Positions 1-9,703 of a stretch of DNA of 64,000 nt are shown in pieces. The DNA lies in the NCBI GenBank assembly GCA_913031145.1, contig CAJWCO010000001.1, positions 42,031-106,030 on the forward strand. Reading direction: 5' to 3'. Under the pieces are notes generated by a model that was not told where the DNA came from, made no database searches, and was given only the letters and a program-made list of their open reading frames with translations. The position numbers and the translations under genes were made by a program. The number at the start of each line of letters is the position of its first letter. Position 1 is the first letter of the stretch. Origin of the DNA: an uncultured Cellvibrionales bacterium (GTDB lineage Bacteria > Pseudomonadota > Gammaproteobacteria > Pseudomonadales > Porticoccaceae).

Positions 1-2
1 CT

Positions 3-1826
3 GAGCCAGGCCAAATTGTCCTGACTAATATTGTTGAGCCGCCATCACGAAAACATCTTCCCGTTGGCCACATCACTGAAGTGCTGGGTGATCCCATGGC
101 TCCGGGATTAGAAATCGAGATGGCGATTCGTAATTACGGTATACCTAATGATTGGAACGACGCGGTGTCGCTGCAAACAGAGGCGATTAGTGGTGCCGTT
201 CCCCACACTCAGGATCGCGTAGACCTGCGTGCCCTGCCATTCATCACGATCGATGGCGAGGACTCCTGTGACTTTGACGATGCTGTTTATTGCGCGCCGA
301 AACAGCGTGGTGGTTGGAAACTTATTGTTGCAATTGCCGATGTGTCGCACTACGTCGAGGTAGGTTCGAAGCTTGACGAAGAGGCTTCAAATCGCGGTAA
401 TTCAGTCTACTTTCCTAACCATGTTGTACCGATGTTGCCGGAAAAATTGTCAAACGGATTGTGTTCATTGGTACCCCATCAAGATCGGTACTGTCTCGCA
501 TGTGAAATGCACTTAGATTCCGCCGGTGAAATCGTACGATTTCAGTTTTATCAAGCGACCATGCACTCCCATGCGCGTATGACATATACGCAGGTGGCAC
601 AGATAATCGCACTCGGGGCGAACGGTGAGAACCAAACGATTCGAGAGCAATTCGCTTCTATTACACCTCAAGTTGACGCTTTGTATGCGCTGTATGAACA
701 TTTGAGGCGCGGTCGCAATAAGCGTGGAGCGATTGATTTTGATTCGCAAGAAACGCGTATTCTCTTTGATGGTCAACGCAAGATCAGTCAAATTGTTCCT
801 TCTGAACGCACCGCAGCACATCGTCTGATCGAGGAATGCATGTTGTGTGCTAACGTTTGCGCTGCGCGTTTGTTGGAGAAGATTAAGGTACCCGCACTAT
901 ACCGCGTTCACGCGGGGCCAAACGAAGAGCGACTGAGCGCTTTACGGGAATTTCTGGGTGAGTTGGGTATTGGGCTTGGGGGTGGAGATGATCCGCAGCC
1001 GGAAGATTACCAGCGCGTTCTTCGAGCTGTCACTGGTCGAGATGATGCGCGAGTCATTCAGTCGGTTATGCTGCGATCAATGAGTCAGGCGATGTATCAA
1101 TCTGAAAATGAGGGTCACTTTGGTCTCGCCTATGAAGCTTATACACACTTTACATCGCCGATTCGACGTTATGCGGATTTATTGGTCCACAGAGCATTGC
1201 GTAGTGCGATGCTAAGCGATAAAAAAGTGGCTCAAGTGCAATCCATTGAACCATCTGAGAGCGCCAATGGAGCAATCATATACCCATACACGGCCGCCCA
1301 ATTGAGCGTAATCGGAGACAGTCTGTCAGTCACTGAAAGACGCGCTGATGAAGCCACGCGCGACGTTGTAAATTGGCTTAAATGTGAATATTTGACAGAT
1401 CGAATTGGCGACCGATATGGGGGTGTAGTGAGCGCAGTGACTGGCTTTGGGCTATTCGTGATGCTTGATGACCTCCATGTGGAAGGGCTGATACACATTA
1501 CTGCTCTACCGCGCGACTATTATTCCCATGAAGCGGCTCAGCATCGTTTAATTGGTGAACGAACGGGACGGGTTTTTCGGCTCGGGCAGAAACTCCATGT
1601 GTCGATTGCGCGCGTGGCGTTGGACGAACGTAAAATAGACTTTGAGCTTGTTTCGGAGACTAATTCAGCCACAAAAGGGCGGCGTTCACAGCACTCAGAG
1701 GAGACCATAGCGGCTAAACAGGATAAAAAAGGCCGCAGAAAAAGACCTCAAAAATCCCGAAACAAACCACCAGCCGCGACGGCCAAAACAGGGGACTCTG
1801 GAAAAGCCAAAGGAAGGCGCGTTTAG
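3..1826 (+). CDS. rnr: Ribonuclease R, 3' part (5' end outside window)
   Basis: Processive 3'-5' exoribonuclease of the RNB family that degrades structured RNA in the cytoplasm. The reading frame is open from base 3, so the ORF-track ATG at 81 is internal and the cold-shock N-terminal domains lie outside the window. The RNB catalytic stretch is visible as TIDGEDSCDFDDAVYC, with its metal-binding aspartates. An S1 RNA-binding domain follows (GGVVSAVTGFGLFVMLDDLHVEG). The tail is lysine/arginine-rich (KKGRRKRPQKSRNK), as in other RNase R proteins. The stop codon overlaps the stop of the convergent DUF484 gene. Confidence 0.95.
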   Translation, partial: EPGQIVLTNIVEPPSRKHLPVGHITEVLGDPMAPGLEIEMAIRNYGIPNDWNDAVSLQTEAISGAVPHTQDRVDLRALPFITIDGEDSCDFDDAVYCAPKQRGGWKLIVAIADVSHYVEVGSKLDEEASNRGNSVYFPNHVVPMLPEKLSNGLCSLVPHQDRYCLACEMHLDSAGEIVRFQFYQATMHSHARMTYTQVAQIIALGANGENQTIREQFASITPQVDALYALYEHLRRGRNKRGAIDFDSQETRILFDGQRKISQIVPSERTAAHRLIEECMLCANVCAARLLEKIKVPALYRVHAGPNEERLSALREFLGELGIGLGGGDDPQPEDYQRVLRAVTGRDDARVIQSVMLRSMSQAMYQSENEGHFGLAYEAYTHFTSPIRRYADLLVHRALRSAMLSDKKVAQVQSIEPSESANGAIIYPYTAAQLSVIGDSLSVTERRADEATRDVVNWLKCEYLTDRIGDRYGGVVSAVTGFGLFVMLDDLHVEGLIHITALPRDYYSHEAAQHRLIGERTGRVFRLGQKLHVSIARVALDERKIDFELVSETNSATKGRRSQHSEETIAAKQDKKGRRKRPQKSRNKPPAATAKTGDSGKAKGRRV

Positions 1827-2518
1827 CTTTCAATACCGTTTTTGTCGCTTAGAAAGTTATCAATGACGCGTGTTAGAACAGCGCCTAGGTAGCTTAGAAA
1901 TAACGTACCGGTATCAGACGTGTAGAACGTATCATCCCGATTCCCAACGGCTAGAACGGCAAGGGGTCGTTTGCGCTGAATCACCACAGCGGCAACAGAC
2001 CCAATGGCCTTGGCTTCGTCGCCAAACAAAAAGCCGACTTCGCGATCACGAATCACGCCACACAGTACTTTAGACGCAAGAATTGACGGGATTTCACGTT
2101 TGGCCGCTGCTTGGCTCGCATATCGAGCTTGAGATGGCCCTATTTTTTTCTCATTGCCTAATAGCGTTAGGCTACAAAACTCTACTGAGAATTCGCGGTT
2201 CAACGCGTCATAAATAACGGTGACGACCTCATCAAGCGTGTTTGCATCCAAAATGGCAAGAATCAGGGCTTGCGTTTTCTCAAGTAATTGTTGATTTTCT
2301 GCTGCTTGCGCGCTTAGTGTTTCAAAACGCGTCCGCAATTCTTCATTGCGCTCACGCAATCGCCCGACTTGTCGCTCGACCAGAGAAATAGCTGAACCGG
2401 TGGAGTGTGGCAAGTATAGATTTTCCAAAATTTCAGGGCGATCATAAAGGTAAGTTGGATTCTCTTTTAAAAAATCGCTGACTGTTTGTGCCATATTGAT
2501 TTGTTCGTCGTTCTTCAT
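1823..2518 (-). CDS. DUF484 family protein
   Basis: A 231-residue cytoplasmic protein of the DUF484 family, normally encoded between dapF and xerC in gammaproteobacteria. It opens with the family's typical SDFLKENPTYLYDRPEIL segment. A short coiled coil (about residues 45-80) and a GAF-like C-terminal half follow. The molecular function is not established. The start ATG overlaps the dapF stop as ATGA, so translation is probably coupled. xerC, the usual downstream neighbour, is absent here; the convergent rnr follows instead. Confidence 0.88.
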   Translation of the reverse strand: MKNDEQINMAQTVSDFLKENPTYLYDRPEILENLYLPHSTGSAISLVERQVGRLRERNEELRTRFETLSAQAAENQQLLEKTQALILAILDANTLDEVVTVIYDALNREFSVEFCSLTLLGNEKKIGPSQARYASQAAAKREIPSILASKVLCGVIRDREVGFLFGDEAKAIGSVAAVVIQRKRPLAVLAVGNRDDTFYTSDTGTLFLSYLGAVLTRVIDNFLSDKNGIES

Positions 2519-3345
2519 AATTTTATATACCCGTTAAAAACATTTACTGCCGGACCCGTCATGCTGACCGATGTCCCCTCGCCATCCCAGTCGACGGCCA
2601 GGTCCCCGCCAGGTAACGAAACGCAAACTGCAGGCCCCAATAAATCTTGTTGAATACCCGCAACCACCGCAGCACACGCGGCAGTCCCACATGCTAGCGT
2701 CTCTCCAACACCGCGCTCAAACACACGAAGCTTAATATGCTGTCGATTTTCGATTTGCATAAACCCCACATTGACCTTGTTAGCGAAGCGCGGATGCGCC
2801 TCTAACTGCGCTCCTACACCTGCCACATCCGCACAGTGGGTGCTGTCGGTTTGTAGAACAGCATGCGGATTACCCATGGACACCGCGGCTATTTCATAGT
2901 CGTTTTCACCAGCAACTATTGTATACACATTTTCGCGTTTGGGCGCGTCAAAAGGAATTTCTGCAGGTTCAAATATGGGCATCCCCATTTCAGCGGTAAC
3001 AGAGCCATTCTGGTTGATGCGTAATTCAAGCACACGCTTGGCAGTTCTAACGCGAAGGGTTCGGTTGCCAGTAAGTTTTCTATCGTAAACGTACCGTGCT
3101 ACGCACCGCGCTCCATTTCCGCACTGTTCAGCCTCACTACCGTCGGCATTAAAATAGCGAGCATTGAAATCTAGATGAGGGTCATTGGGTGGTCCTATCA
3201 TGATTAGTTGGTCGCAACCTACCCCCGTGTGTCGGTCGGCGATGCGCCGAACGATTGCCGGCGTCATGTGGACGTGCTGGGTTAGGGAATCCATCACCAC
3301 AAAATCATTACCTAGCCCATGCATCTTGGAAAACTTTGCCATCAT
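2515..3345 (-). CDS. dapF: Diaminopimelate epimerase
   Basis: Interconverts LL- and meso-diaminopimelate for lysine and peptidoglycan synthesis by a two-cysteine, cofactor-free mechanism. At 276 residues it has the normal length. Both catalytic cysteines are visible: EQCGNGARC in the N-terminal half and ACGTAACAAV near residue 220. The N-terminus KMHGLGNDFVV is canonical. The start overlaps the lysA stop (ATGA), and the gene ends in another ATGA overlap with the DUF484 gene, so lptM-lysA-dapF-DUF484 forms one tightly coupled operon. Confidence 0.97.
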   Translation of the reverse strand: MMAKFSKMHGLGNDFVVMDSLTQHVHMTPAIVRRIADRHTGVGCDQLIMIGPPNDPHLDFNARYFNADGSEAEQCGNGARCVARYVYDRKLTGNRTLRVRTAKRVLELRINQNGSVTAEMGMPIFEPAEIPFDAPKRENVYTIVAGENDYEIAAVSMGNPHAVLQTDSTHCADVAGVGAQLEAHPRFANKVNVGFMQIENRQHIKLRVFERGVGETLACGTAACAAVVAGIQQDLLGPAVCVSLPGGDLAVDWDGEGTSVSMTGPAVNVFNGYIKL

Positions 3346-4604
3346 GATGACCGTTCCTCAGGCAGCAGTTGCTCTCCCCGGGTAAGGTCTTGAATCGTTT
3401 CGCGTGCTCTGACTACATAGCTTTCAGCACCTGAGATAACAATTTCTGCAGCGCGTGGTCGGCTGTTGTAATTAGAACTCATCGTGAAGCCATAGGCACC
3501 TGCGGAATAGACACAAAGAAAGTCACCCGATTCAATTGATAGCGACCGGTCCTGACCTAAAAAGTCACCTGTTTCGCAGACTGGACCCACGACGTCATAA
3601 GTTCGAGTGGGTGCGCGCAGATCGTTGAGAAGCGGTTGAATGTCCATCCACGCTTCATACAAAGCGGGCCTCAAAAGATCATTCATGCCGGCATCTACCA
3701 TCGCAAAATGTTTACCACCGTTCGTTTTAATATATTGAACCTGTGTAATTAAACAACCAGCATCGGCAGTAATAGAGCGACCCGGTTCAAGTACGAGTGT
3801 TTCTGACCGCTGACGAAAGCGCGCGAGTAGTGCACTCAAATAAGCAGCGACTTTCGGGGGTTGTTCGTCTTGATAACGCACTCCAAGCCCACCGCCCACA
3901 TCCACATGTTGCAGTTTGATGCCTTGCGCGCCTAGTTTGTCAACGGTATCAAGAAGGTGTTCAAGTGCCTCGACAAAAGGGTCTATTTCCGTTATTTGGG
4001 AGCCAATATGACAATCAATCCCAACGATTCTTAAATTTTTTAAGGTTGCAGCGAGTTGATACACTTGTTCAGCTTCCGCAATATCGATGCCGAACTTGTT
4101 TTCCTTCAACCCGGTAGAAATATACGGATGAGTCAGTGGATCTACGTCAGGATTGACCCGCAGAGAAATAGGCGCCACGCATCCCATAGCGCCTGCTGTT
4201 TCATTTAGGAGTAATAATTCGGCGTGGGACTCAACATTAAAACAGCGGATGCCGACCTCAAGAGCGCGACACATTTCAGCCGCGGTTTTACCCACACCAG
4301 AAAAGACGATTTTGTCGGCACTACCGCCTGCCAAGATAACGCGCTCGAGTTCGCCGATCGATACGATATCAAAGCCTGCCCCAAGACGCGCCAGTATTTG
4401 TAAAACCGCGATATTGGAATTGGCTTTTACGGCAAAACAAACGAGATGTTTTTGTTCTGCAAGCCCCTGCTCGTAGGCAAGAAAGTTGGCTTCTATTCCA
4501 CGCTTACTGTAGACATAGCAGGGCGTTGAATGCTCGACCGCAAGCTCTTGAAGCGACACGTCTTCCATCCATAGTTGTTGGTTACGTCGATGCAAAGAAC
4601 TCAT
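3342..4604 (-). CDS. lysA: Diaminopimelate decarboxylase
   Basis: PLP-dependent fold-type III decarboxylase that converts meso-diaminopimelate to L-lysine, the last step of lysine synthesis. The 420-residue length fits. The PLP lysine lies in CFAVKANSN (about residue 59), the phosphate-binding glycines in HVDVGGGLGVRY, and the substrate-site segment in VGPVCETGDFLG. Its start codon overlaps the stop of the small lipoprotein gene lptM, an arrangement common in gammaproteobacteria. Confidence 0.97.
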   Translation of the reverse strand: MSSLHRRNQQLWMEDVSLQELAVEHSTPCYVYSKRGIEANFLAYEQGLAEQKHLVCFAVKANSNIAVLQILARLGAGFDIVSIGELERVILAGGSADKIVFSGVGKTAAEMCRALEVGIRCFNVESHAELLLLNETAGAMGCVAPISLRVNPDVDPLTHPYISTGLKENKFGIDIAEAEQVYQLAATLKNLRIVGIDCHIGSQITEIDPFVEALEHLLDTVDKLGAQGIKLQHVDVGGGLGVRYQDEQPPKVAAYLSALLARFRQRSETLVLEPGRSITADAGCLITQVQYIKTNGGKHFAMVDAGMNDLLRPALYEAWMDIQPLLNDLRAPTRTYDVVGPVCETGDFLGQDRSLSIESGDFLCVYSAGAYGFTMSSNYNSRPRAAEIVISGAESYVVRARETIQDLTRGEQLLPEERSS

Positions 4605-4741
4605 TTTGAAGGCGCCGCAGGCGTCAAATACAAAGTCTCCGCGACCTCTTCTGGAAGATAGAGCGGTCCTTTATTCCCGCAGCCAAATAGCGCCAGCATG
4701 AGGCCAATGGCCAACACTGAAAGAATTTTTTTAAAGGTCAT
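4601..4741 (-). CDS. lptM: Small lipoprotein LptM (YifL-like)
   Basis: A tiny lipoprotein that in E. coli assists maturation of the LptD outer-membrane LPS translocon. The signal peptide (MTFKKILSVLAIGLMLALFGC) ends in a lipobox, and the mature protein begins with the family signature CGNKGPLYLP. I chose the ATG at 4741 rather than the ORF-track start because a GAGTGG Shine-Dalgarno sits six bases upstream. Its position directly before lysA is the usual one. Confidence 0.85.
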   Translation of the reverse strand: MTFKKILSVLAIGLMLALFGCGNKGPLYLPEEVAETLYLTPAAPSK

Positions 4742-4766
4742 GTTCATCCACTCAAATTGAGCAGCT

Positions 4767-4796
4767 AGTATAGCGGCACTGACGGAATACACTCAA
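4767..4796 (-). promoter_or_regulatory. Predicted sigma-70 promoter of lptM-lysA-dapF operon
   Basis: On the minus strand TTGAGT and TATACT are separated by 18 bases in the short divergent gap between lptM and cyaY. It overlaps the cyaY promoter on the other strand, so the two are likely to compete. Prediction from sequence only. Confidence 0.5.
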
Positions 4797-4807
4797 TCAA
4801 TTATACT
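4779..4807 (+). promoter_or_regulatory. Predicted sigma-70 promoter of cyaY
   Basis: CTGACG, 17 bases, TATACT, located about 35 bases before the cyaY ATG. It lies back to back with the lptM promoter. Prediction from sequence only. Confidence 0.5.
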
Positions 4808-4840
4808 GAGAAGCCCAGCTTCACGACATGGATTGATAAA

Positions 4841-5161
4841 ATGAACGAATCGGAATACAACCAGCGGGTTGACCAGCTTATGTTTGCCATCGAAGAACGC
4901 ATTGAAGCGTCTGGAGTAGATGTAGACTTTGAACGGAGCGGCGGCTTGCTAACCCTCACAGTTGAATTGAATGCCAGCCAAATCATTCTTTCTCGTCAGC
5001 CAGCAATACGCGAGGTGTGGTTGGCAGACCTTTCAGGTGGGTTCCATTTTGTCTGTGTGGAAGGCACTTGGGCTAGCACCCAAGGTGGAGAGGTGTTGGC
5101 CGATCGATTAAGTTACGCACTTCTTCAGCAGGCAGGTGAAGCGGTGACTTTTGATATCTGA
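4841..5161 (+). CDS. cyaY: Iron donor protein CyaY (bacterial frataxin)
   Basis: Bacterial frataxin, an iron-binding regulator of Fe-S cluster assembly by IscS/IscU. At 106 residues it has the normal length. The acidic first helix carries the iron-binding face (residues of [21 protein letters not shown] and DVDFERSGG). The beta-sheet core includes [14 protein letters not shown]. It is divergent from lptM, as in E. coli. The last 37 bases overlap the 3' end of the convergent argH. Confidence 0.93.
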   Translation: MNESEYNQRVDQLMFAIEERIEASGVDVDFERSGGLLTLTVELNASQIILSRQPAIREVWLADLSGGFHFVCVEGTWASTQGGEVLADRLSYALLQQAGEAVTFDI

Positions 5162-6585
5162 CGCTGTTCTACGCGCGATCGAGCACTCTTAGCGGCGGCA
5201 GCGACAATTTTTGGCGCGGTACCGCCGATATGATCTCGCGATGACACTGAGCCTTCCAGAGTGAGCACGGCGAACACCTCTGAATCGATTTGTGGGGCAA
5301 ATTGCTGTAGTTCAGACAGTGACATATCAGACAGATCAATGCCTTTTTCAATACCGTAAGCCACTGACTTGCCTACAATCTCATGGGCATCGCGAAAAGC
5401 AAGGCCCTTTCTGACCAGGTAATCGGCAAGGTCTGTCGCTGTTGAAAAGCTACTTTTAGCGGCCGCGTACATCACTTCTTTGTTGGGCGCTATGGTGGGC
5501 ACCATGTCAGCGAAGGCACGCAGGCAGTCGCGCAGCGTATCGACACTATCAAACAACGGCTCTTTATCTTCCTGATTGTCTTTGTTGTAAGCCAGTGGTT
5601 GGGCCTTCATTAGCGTTAACAACGCGATTAAATTACCTGTGACACGCCCGGTTTTTCCTCGAACGAGTTCCGGTACATCCGGATTCTTTTTCTGTGGCAT
5701 GATCGATGACCCAGTACAGAAGCGGTCGGGTAGTTGGACAAAATTAAATTGCGCCGAGGTCCATAAAATGAGTTCTTCTGCCATACGCGATAAGTGTGTC
5801 ATTAGAATGCTTGCAGAAGCACAGAACTCGATCGCAAAATCGCGGTCGCTTACTGAGTCAAGCGAGTTGGCTGTAGGCCTGTCAAAAGTAAGTTTTGATG
5901 CGCTCAAATGTCGGTCGATGGGGTAGGGGGTGCCGGCGAGCGCGGCAGCACCCAGCGGGCATTGATTAAGGCGGACACGGCAATCGATTAAGCGACCATG
6001 ATCGCGCTCAAGCATTTCGTTCCATGCCAGCAGATGGTGACCGAAGGTGACCGGTTGCGCTGTCTGCAGGTGGGTAAATCCGGGCATAATAGTGTCTGAA
6101 TGTCGGCTGGCAAGATCAATTATCTCAAGTTGCAATTGGCTTAAAAGCGCGTTCAAGATGTCGATCTGATTGCGTAGCCAGAGTCGGATATCTGTCGCGA
6201 CTTGATCATTGCGCGAACGCCCGGTATGCAGTTTTTTGCCGGTGGCGCCAATGCGATCGGTCAGCGCATCTTCGATGTTCATGTGAACATCCTCTAACTG
6301 TTCAGACCACTTAAAACAGCCGTTGCTGATTTCTTGCCCAATTTGGGCTAAACCGTTTGTGATCGCTTCGCACTCGGTCTTACTTAAAACGCCAACATGT
6401 TGCAACATTTCAGCATGCGCTATGGACCCCTGAATATCTTCATGTGCAAGTCGTTGATCGAACAGAACCGACGCGGTAAAGCGGACCACAAATTCGTCCA
6501 CTGGCTCGTTAAATCGTCCACCCCAAGCCTGGTTGGGCGTTTTTGTTACGGTTGATTCTGACGATTTTTCTTTGCGATCACTCAT
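5125..6585 (-). CDS. argH: Argininosuccinate lyase
   Basis: Cleaves argininosuccinate to arginine and fumarate, the last step of arginine synthesis (fumarase/aspartase superfamily). The superfamily signature [15 protein letters not shown] is present, as is the [13 protein letters not shown] substrate segment. The protein has a short extra N-terminal tail before WGGRF. Three ATGs (6597, 6591, 6585) compete, none with a strong ribosome-binding site; I took the last. The 3' end overlaps cyaY by 37 bases on the opposite strand, so convergent transcripts would form antisense there. Confidence 0.96.
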   Translation of the reverse strand: MSDRKEKSSESTVTKTPNQAWGGRFNEPVDEFVVRFTASVLFDQRLAHEDIQGSIAHAEMLQHVGVLSKTECEAITNGLAQIGQEISNGCFKWSEQLEDVHMNIEDALTDRIGATGKKLHTGRSRNDQVATDIRLWLRNQIDILNALLSQLQLEIIDLASRHSDTIMPGFTHLQTAQPVTFGHHLLAWNEMLERDHGRLIDCRVRLNQCPLGAAALAGTPYPIDRHLSASKLTFDRPTANSLDSVSDRDFAIEFCASASILMTHLSRMAEELILWTSAQFNFVQLPDRFCTGSSIMPQKKNPDVPELVRGKTGRVTGNLIALLTLMKAQPLAYNKDNQEDKEPLFDSVDTLRDCLRAFADMVPTIAPNKEVMYAAAKSSFSTATDLADYLVRKGLAFRDAHEIVGKSVAYGIEKGIDLSDMSLSELQQFAPQIDSEVFAVLTLEGSVSSRDHIGGTAPKIVAAAAKSARSRVEQRQISKVTASPAC

Positions 6586-6781
6586 TAGCATTACCATACA
6601 AAAATTCGTTGAGAGCGAGGATTATAGCAACGTGGACCGTCAATCCATAATTACCTAGCCTGCGAGGGGGAGAAAACAGTCCGGAAATGCGTCGGGAAAA
6701 AGTGTTAAAGGCCCTTTTGATGGATTAGCCGCCGATGTCCATGATTTTTGTTTGGCTGAATTTCAAAAGTTTTATGGATGT

Positions 6782-6810
6782 CTGACATTGCCATTGAAAT
6801 CGTCGATAAT
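6782..6810 (+). promoter_or_regulatory. Predicted sigma-70 promoter of hemCDXY
   Basis: CTGACA, 17 bases, GATAAT. The predicted transcription start would fall near 6817. The in-frame ATG at 6809 overlaps the -10 box and so cannot be the start of a message from this promoter; this favours the GTG start of hemC at 6842. Confidence 0.55.
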
Positions 6811-6841
6811 GAAGTCTGTTGTGATACTGCGGGCGGGAACA

Positions 6842-7780
6842 GTGACAGATTGTGTACGAATTGCTACGAGAAAGAGTCCACTGGCGCTGTGGCAGGCAGA
6901 ATTCGTGCGTGCTCAGTTGTTGGCGAAACATGTGGGTCTTCGTGTTGAATTAGTGGCTATGACCACACGCGGAGATAGGTTGTTGGATACGACTTTAGCC
7001 AAAGTCGGAGGCAAGGGCCTATTTATCAAAGAGCTTGAACATGCGTTATTTGATCGGCGCGCAGACATTGCCGTGCATTCTTTAAAGGATGTCCCAATGT
7101 CATTGCCAGAGGGTCTTCATCTGGGCGCCGTATGCCCCAGAGGCAATGCGCAAGATGCTCTCGTATCGAACACCTGCCGTGCGCTGAGTGATTTACCCGA
7201 TGGGGCAGTGGTGGGTACATCGAGTTTACGTCGGCGTTGCCAACTCTTGGCGGCCTACCCGAATCTTGAGGTCAAAGAACTTAGGGGTAACGTGAATACG
7301 CGTTTGCAAAAATTGGACGAGGGTGCCTATCACGCCATTATTCTCGCATGCGCCGGCCTTGAACGGTTAGATATGGCGCATCGAATCGCTGCAAGGTTGC
7401 CCGTTGACGATATGTTACCAGCTGCGGGTCAGGGTGCCGTGGCGATTGAGTGCCGCAAAGATGATGCCTTTCTCAGTGAGCTTTTAGCGCCTTTACATGA
7501 CGCAAATACGGCGATGTGCGTAGCGGCCGAACGCGCCGTAACGCATCGCCTAGACGGGGGTTGTCAGATGCCGGTGGCGGCTTATGCAGAGTTTGATCAA
7601 GGCTGCGATCAGCTATTTCTTCGCGCTCTTGTAGGGAGTATCGATGGAAGACAGCAAATAACAGCGCAACTGCGCGGGTCGAGCAGCAGTGGATTGACTT
7701 TGGGTCAGCACGTCGCTGAAAAACTTCTGGCGCAGGGTGCGAGTACGCTATTGGCCGAAGTCTACGAGGGCTTGCCATAA
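6842..7780 (+). CDS. hemC: Hydroxymethylbilane synthase (porphobilinogen deaminase)
   Basis: Polymerises four porphobilinogens to hydroxymethylbilane in haem/sirohaem synthesis, using a dipyrromethane cofactor. The N-terminal RIATRKSPLALWQAEFV, the active-site region KDVPMSLPEG and the cofactor-binding cysteine in LDGGCQMPVAAYAE are all visible. I prefer the GTG at 6842 (312 residues). It aligns with the start of E. coli HemC and follows the predicted promoter, whereas the ORF-track start adds about 30 unconserved residues. The stop overlaps the hemD ATG (TAATG). Confidence 0.95.
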   Translation: MTDCVRIATRKSPLALWQAEFVRAQLLAKHVGLRVELVAMTTRGDRLLDTTLAKVGGKGLFIKELEHALFDRRADIAVHSLKDVPMSLPEGLHLGAVCPRGNAQDALVSNTCRALSDLPDGAVVGTSSLRRRCQLLAAYPNLEVKELRGNVNTRLQKLDEGAYHAIILACAGLERLDMAHRIAARLPVDDMLPAAGQGAVAIECRKDDAFLSELLAPLHDANTAMCVAAERAVTHRLDGGCQMPVAAYAEFDQGCDQLFLRALVGSIDGRQQITAQLRGSSSSGLTLGQHVAEKLLAQGASTLLAEVYEGLP

Positions 7781-8550
7781 TGGCGTTACATGCGCCGTCA
7801 TTGGGCAGTAATGTTCTGGTCGTTCGAGCACCCAGAGACGACGATGAACTGGTGCGCCAACTGACTGCAGAAAAACTGAGTATCCAGCGAATTCCAATTA
7901 TGAAAATAGTCCCTTCTGAGGATAAAATTCCTATTCAAAATTTGGTGTTGGATTTTGACCGCTACGACTGCGCTGTTTTTATAAGTGCCAACGCTGCACG
8001 TTTTGGATTGAGCTGGTTAGACGAGTATTGGCCGATGTTGCCAATGCAGACCAAATATTTTGCCATTGGCGAGCAAACGGCTCAACGATTGCGCGATTAT
8101 GGTTGTGGTGTCATCGTACCGCGCGTCGATGCAACGACGGAGGGTTTACTGGAGCTTCCCTTAATGCGTGCGGTTGAGGGTTTAAATATTGCCATTTTTC
8201 GTGGTGTTGGCGGACGTGAAGTGCTTGCCGATGAACTGAAAAAGCGCGGTGCAAAAGTCACCTATATTGAGTTGTACAAGCGCGATATCATACCAGCAGC
8301 GGTCGAAAGGGCGCGAGTGGCGATGGCCTCAGCCGCCTGCCTGATCGTGCACAGTAGCGAGTTGTTGCTGGCGCTTGGAGTGCCGCCATCTGCCATTGCG
8401 TCGAGATTGCGTTTGGTGCTGCCGAGCGCCCGAATTGGCGCGGAAGCGAAGCGACTTGGATATCAGCACGTGACAGTCGGTTCTAGCGCCACACCGAGAT
8501 CGCTCTGCGAGGCGACCTTGACTGCGTTAAAGGATGCGGGGGCTTATTAA
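7780..8550 (+). CDS. hemD: Uroporphyrinogen-III synthase
   Basis: Closes hydroxymethylbilane with inversion of ring D to give uroporphyrinogen III. The family is poorly conserved, but length (256 residues), two-domain organisation and position directly after hemC (start overlapping its stop) support the call. Characteristic stretches are FISANAARFGLSWL, YFAIGEQTAQRLRDYG and IAIFRGVGGREVLADEL. Translational coupling with hemC is likely. Confidence 0.92.
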   Translation: MALHAPSLGSNVLVVRAPRDDDELVRQLTAEKLSIQRIPIMKIVPSEDKIPIQNLVLDFDRYDCAVFISANAARFGLSWLDEYWPMLPMQTKYFAIGEQTAQRLRDYGCGVIVPRVDATTEGLLELPLMRAVEGLNIAIFRGVGGREVLADELKKRGAKVTYIELYKRDIIPAAVERARVAMASAACLIVHSSELLLALGVPPSAIASRLRLVLPSARIGAEAKRLGYQHVTVGSSATPRSLCEATLTALKDAGAY

Positions 8551-8611
8551 ATTTGTTCGAGCCACCGTGTAAGATGTCACACGCGGCTTAAATTTTACAA
8601 GGCGACATATA

Positions 8612-9703
8612 GTGAATAGTAGTTCTAGCGCAAATACTCAGCCGTCAGCAACGTCTGGCCCTCAGCGAGTTAAGCAATTTTTTAAGGGCGTCGTAGTGAT
8701 TTTTTTTGCGGCTCTGTTGGCGGTGTTGGTCTGGTTTGGGTTTGCTCAGTGGCAACATTACAGCCGCGTTCTGGTCGACTGGGGAAGCCGATTGGACCAT
8801 GTCCAACAGTCGATTTCGGAACATACGCGGAAAAACGCAAAACTCGCTGCCGATATGCAGGTTCAGTCTGAGCGCTATCGGAGTTTGATTCAGCGTACGG
8901 CCGAACTAGAGGTGCGTGCCGATACACAGGCGCAACGACTGATTGAAACGGCAGGCAGTTCGCGCACGGATTTACTCTTGGCGGAGGGCGCATACCTTGC
9001 ACGTTTAGCGTCTCAAAGACTCTACATTGAGCGCGGCACTAAAAATGCACTGGCGCTGATGATGAGCATTGACACGATTTTTATGGCGCTGGATCATTCG
9101 CAATTTTTATCGGTGCGTGAGGCTCTTGCCGCGGATATCAGTCGATTAAAAATGGTTGAAGAGACTGATATCGACGGTGTATTTATGGCTTTGAAGGTGC
9201 TTTCTGATCAGGTGCAAGAGCTAGAGGGATGGCCGTCACCGACTACACGAGAGATGCAGGATCAAGAACCGATTCAGGCCACAGTTCAAAGCGGAAAACC
9301 ATCGATGTTGAACGCAACACCGTCGGTGCTAGCGGCTGTGTCGGAAAAGTTTTTTAGCCTCATTCGAATCGAACGACGCAACACATCTTTACCGCTCTTG
9401 CTAGATCGCCGTCAAGAATTGCAAGCGCGAAGTGCGATCAGTGGTTTGGTGTTGCAAGCGCAAACGGCCTTGTTGTTGCAACAAGAGGGGATTTACCGGA
9501 CCAGTTTGCTGGAGGCCGCTAAGGCTGTGCAGACATTTTTTTCGCTAAATCCAATTGCGCAAAAGCTGTCGCAGGAGCTGAGCGAATTAGCGCGCGTTTC
9601 AGTGGTGCAAAATTTACCGTCACTTGACCGATCACGAAACGCGATCGATGAAGTGCTTATGTTGCGCCGTCAGCGCAGCACTGTTTCGGAAATAGAACAG
9701 TGA
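8612..9703 (+). CDS. hemX: HemX-like membrane protein (uroporphyrinogen-III C-methyltransferase family name)
   Basis: Inner-membrane protein of 363 residues with a GTG start, a cytoplasmic Ser/Thr-rich tail, one transmembrane segment (about residues 25-50) and a long helical, coiled-coil periplasmic region. The family is often annotated as a uroporphyrinogen methyltransferase, but no methyltransferase motif is visible and the real role is unclear. It lies third in hemC-hemD-hemX-hemY, as in E. coli, and its stop overlaps the hemY GTG. Confidence 0.88.
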   Translation: MNSSSSANTQPSATSGPQRVKQFFKGVVVIFFAALLAVLVWFGFAQWQHYSRVLVDWGSRLDHVQQSISEHTRKNAKLAADMQVQSERYRSLIQRTAELEVRADTQAQRLIETAGSSRTDLLLAEGAYLARLASQRLYIERGTKNALALMMSIDTIFMALDHSQFLSVREALAADISRLKMVEETDIDGVFMALKVLSDQVQELEGWPSPTTREMQDQEPIQATVQSGKPSMLNATPSVLAAVSEKFFSLIRIERRNTSLPLLLDRRQELQARSAISGLVLQAQTALLLQQEGIYRTSLLEAAKAVQTFFSLNPIAQKLSQELSELARVSVVQNLPSLDRSRNAIDEVLMLRRQRSTVSEIEQ

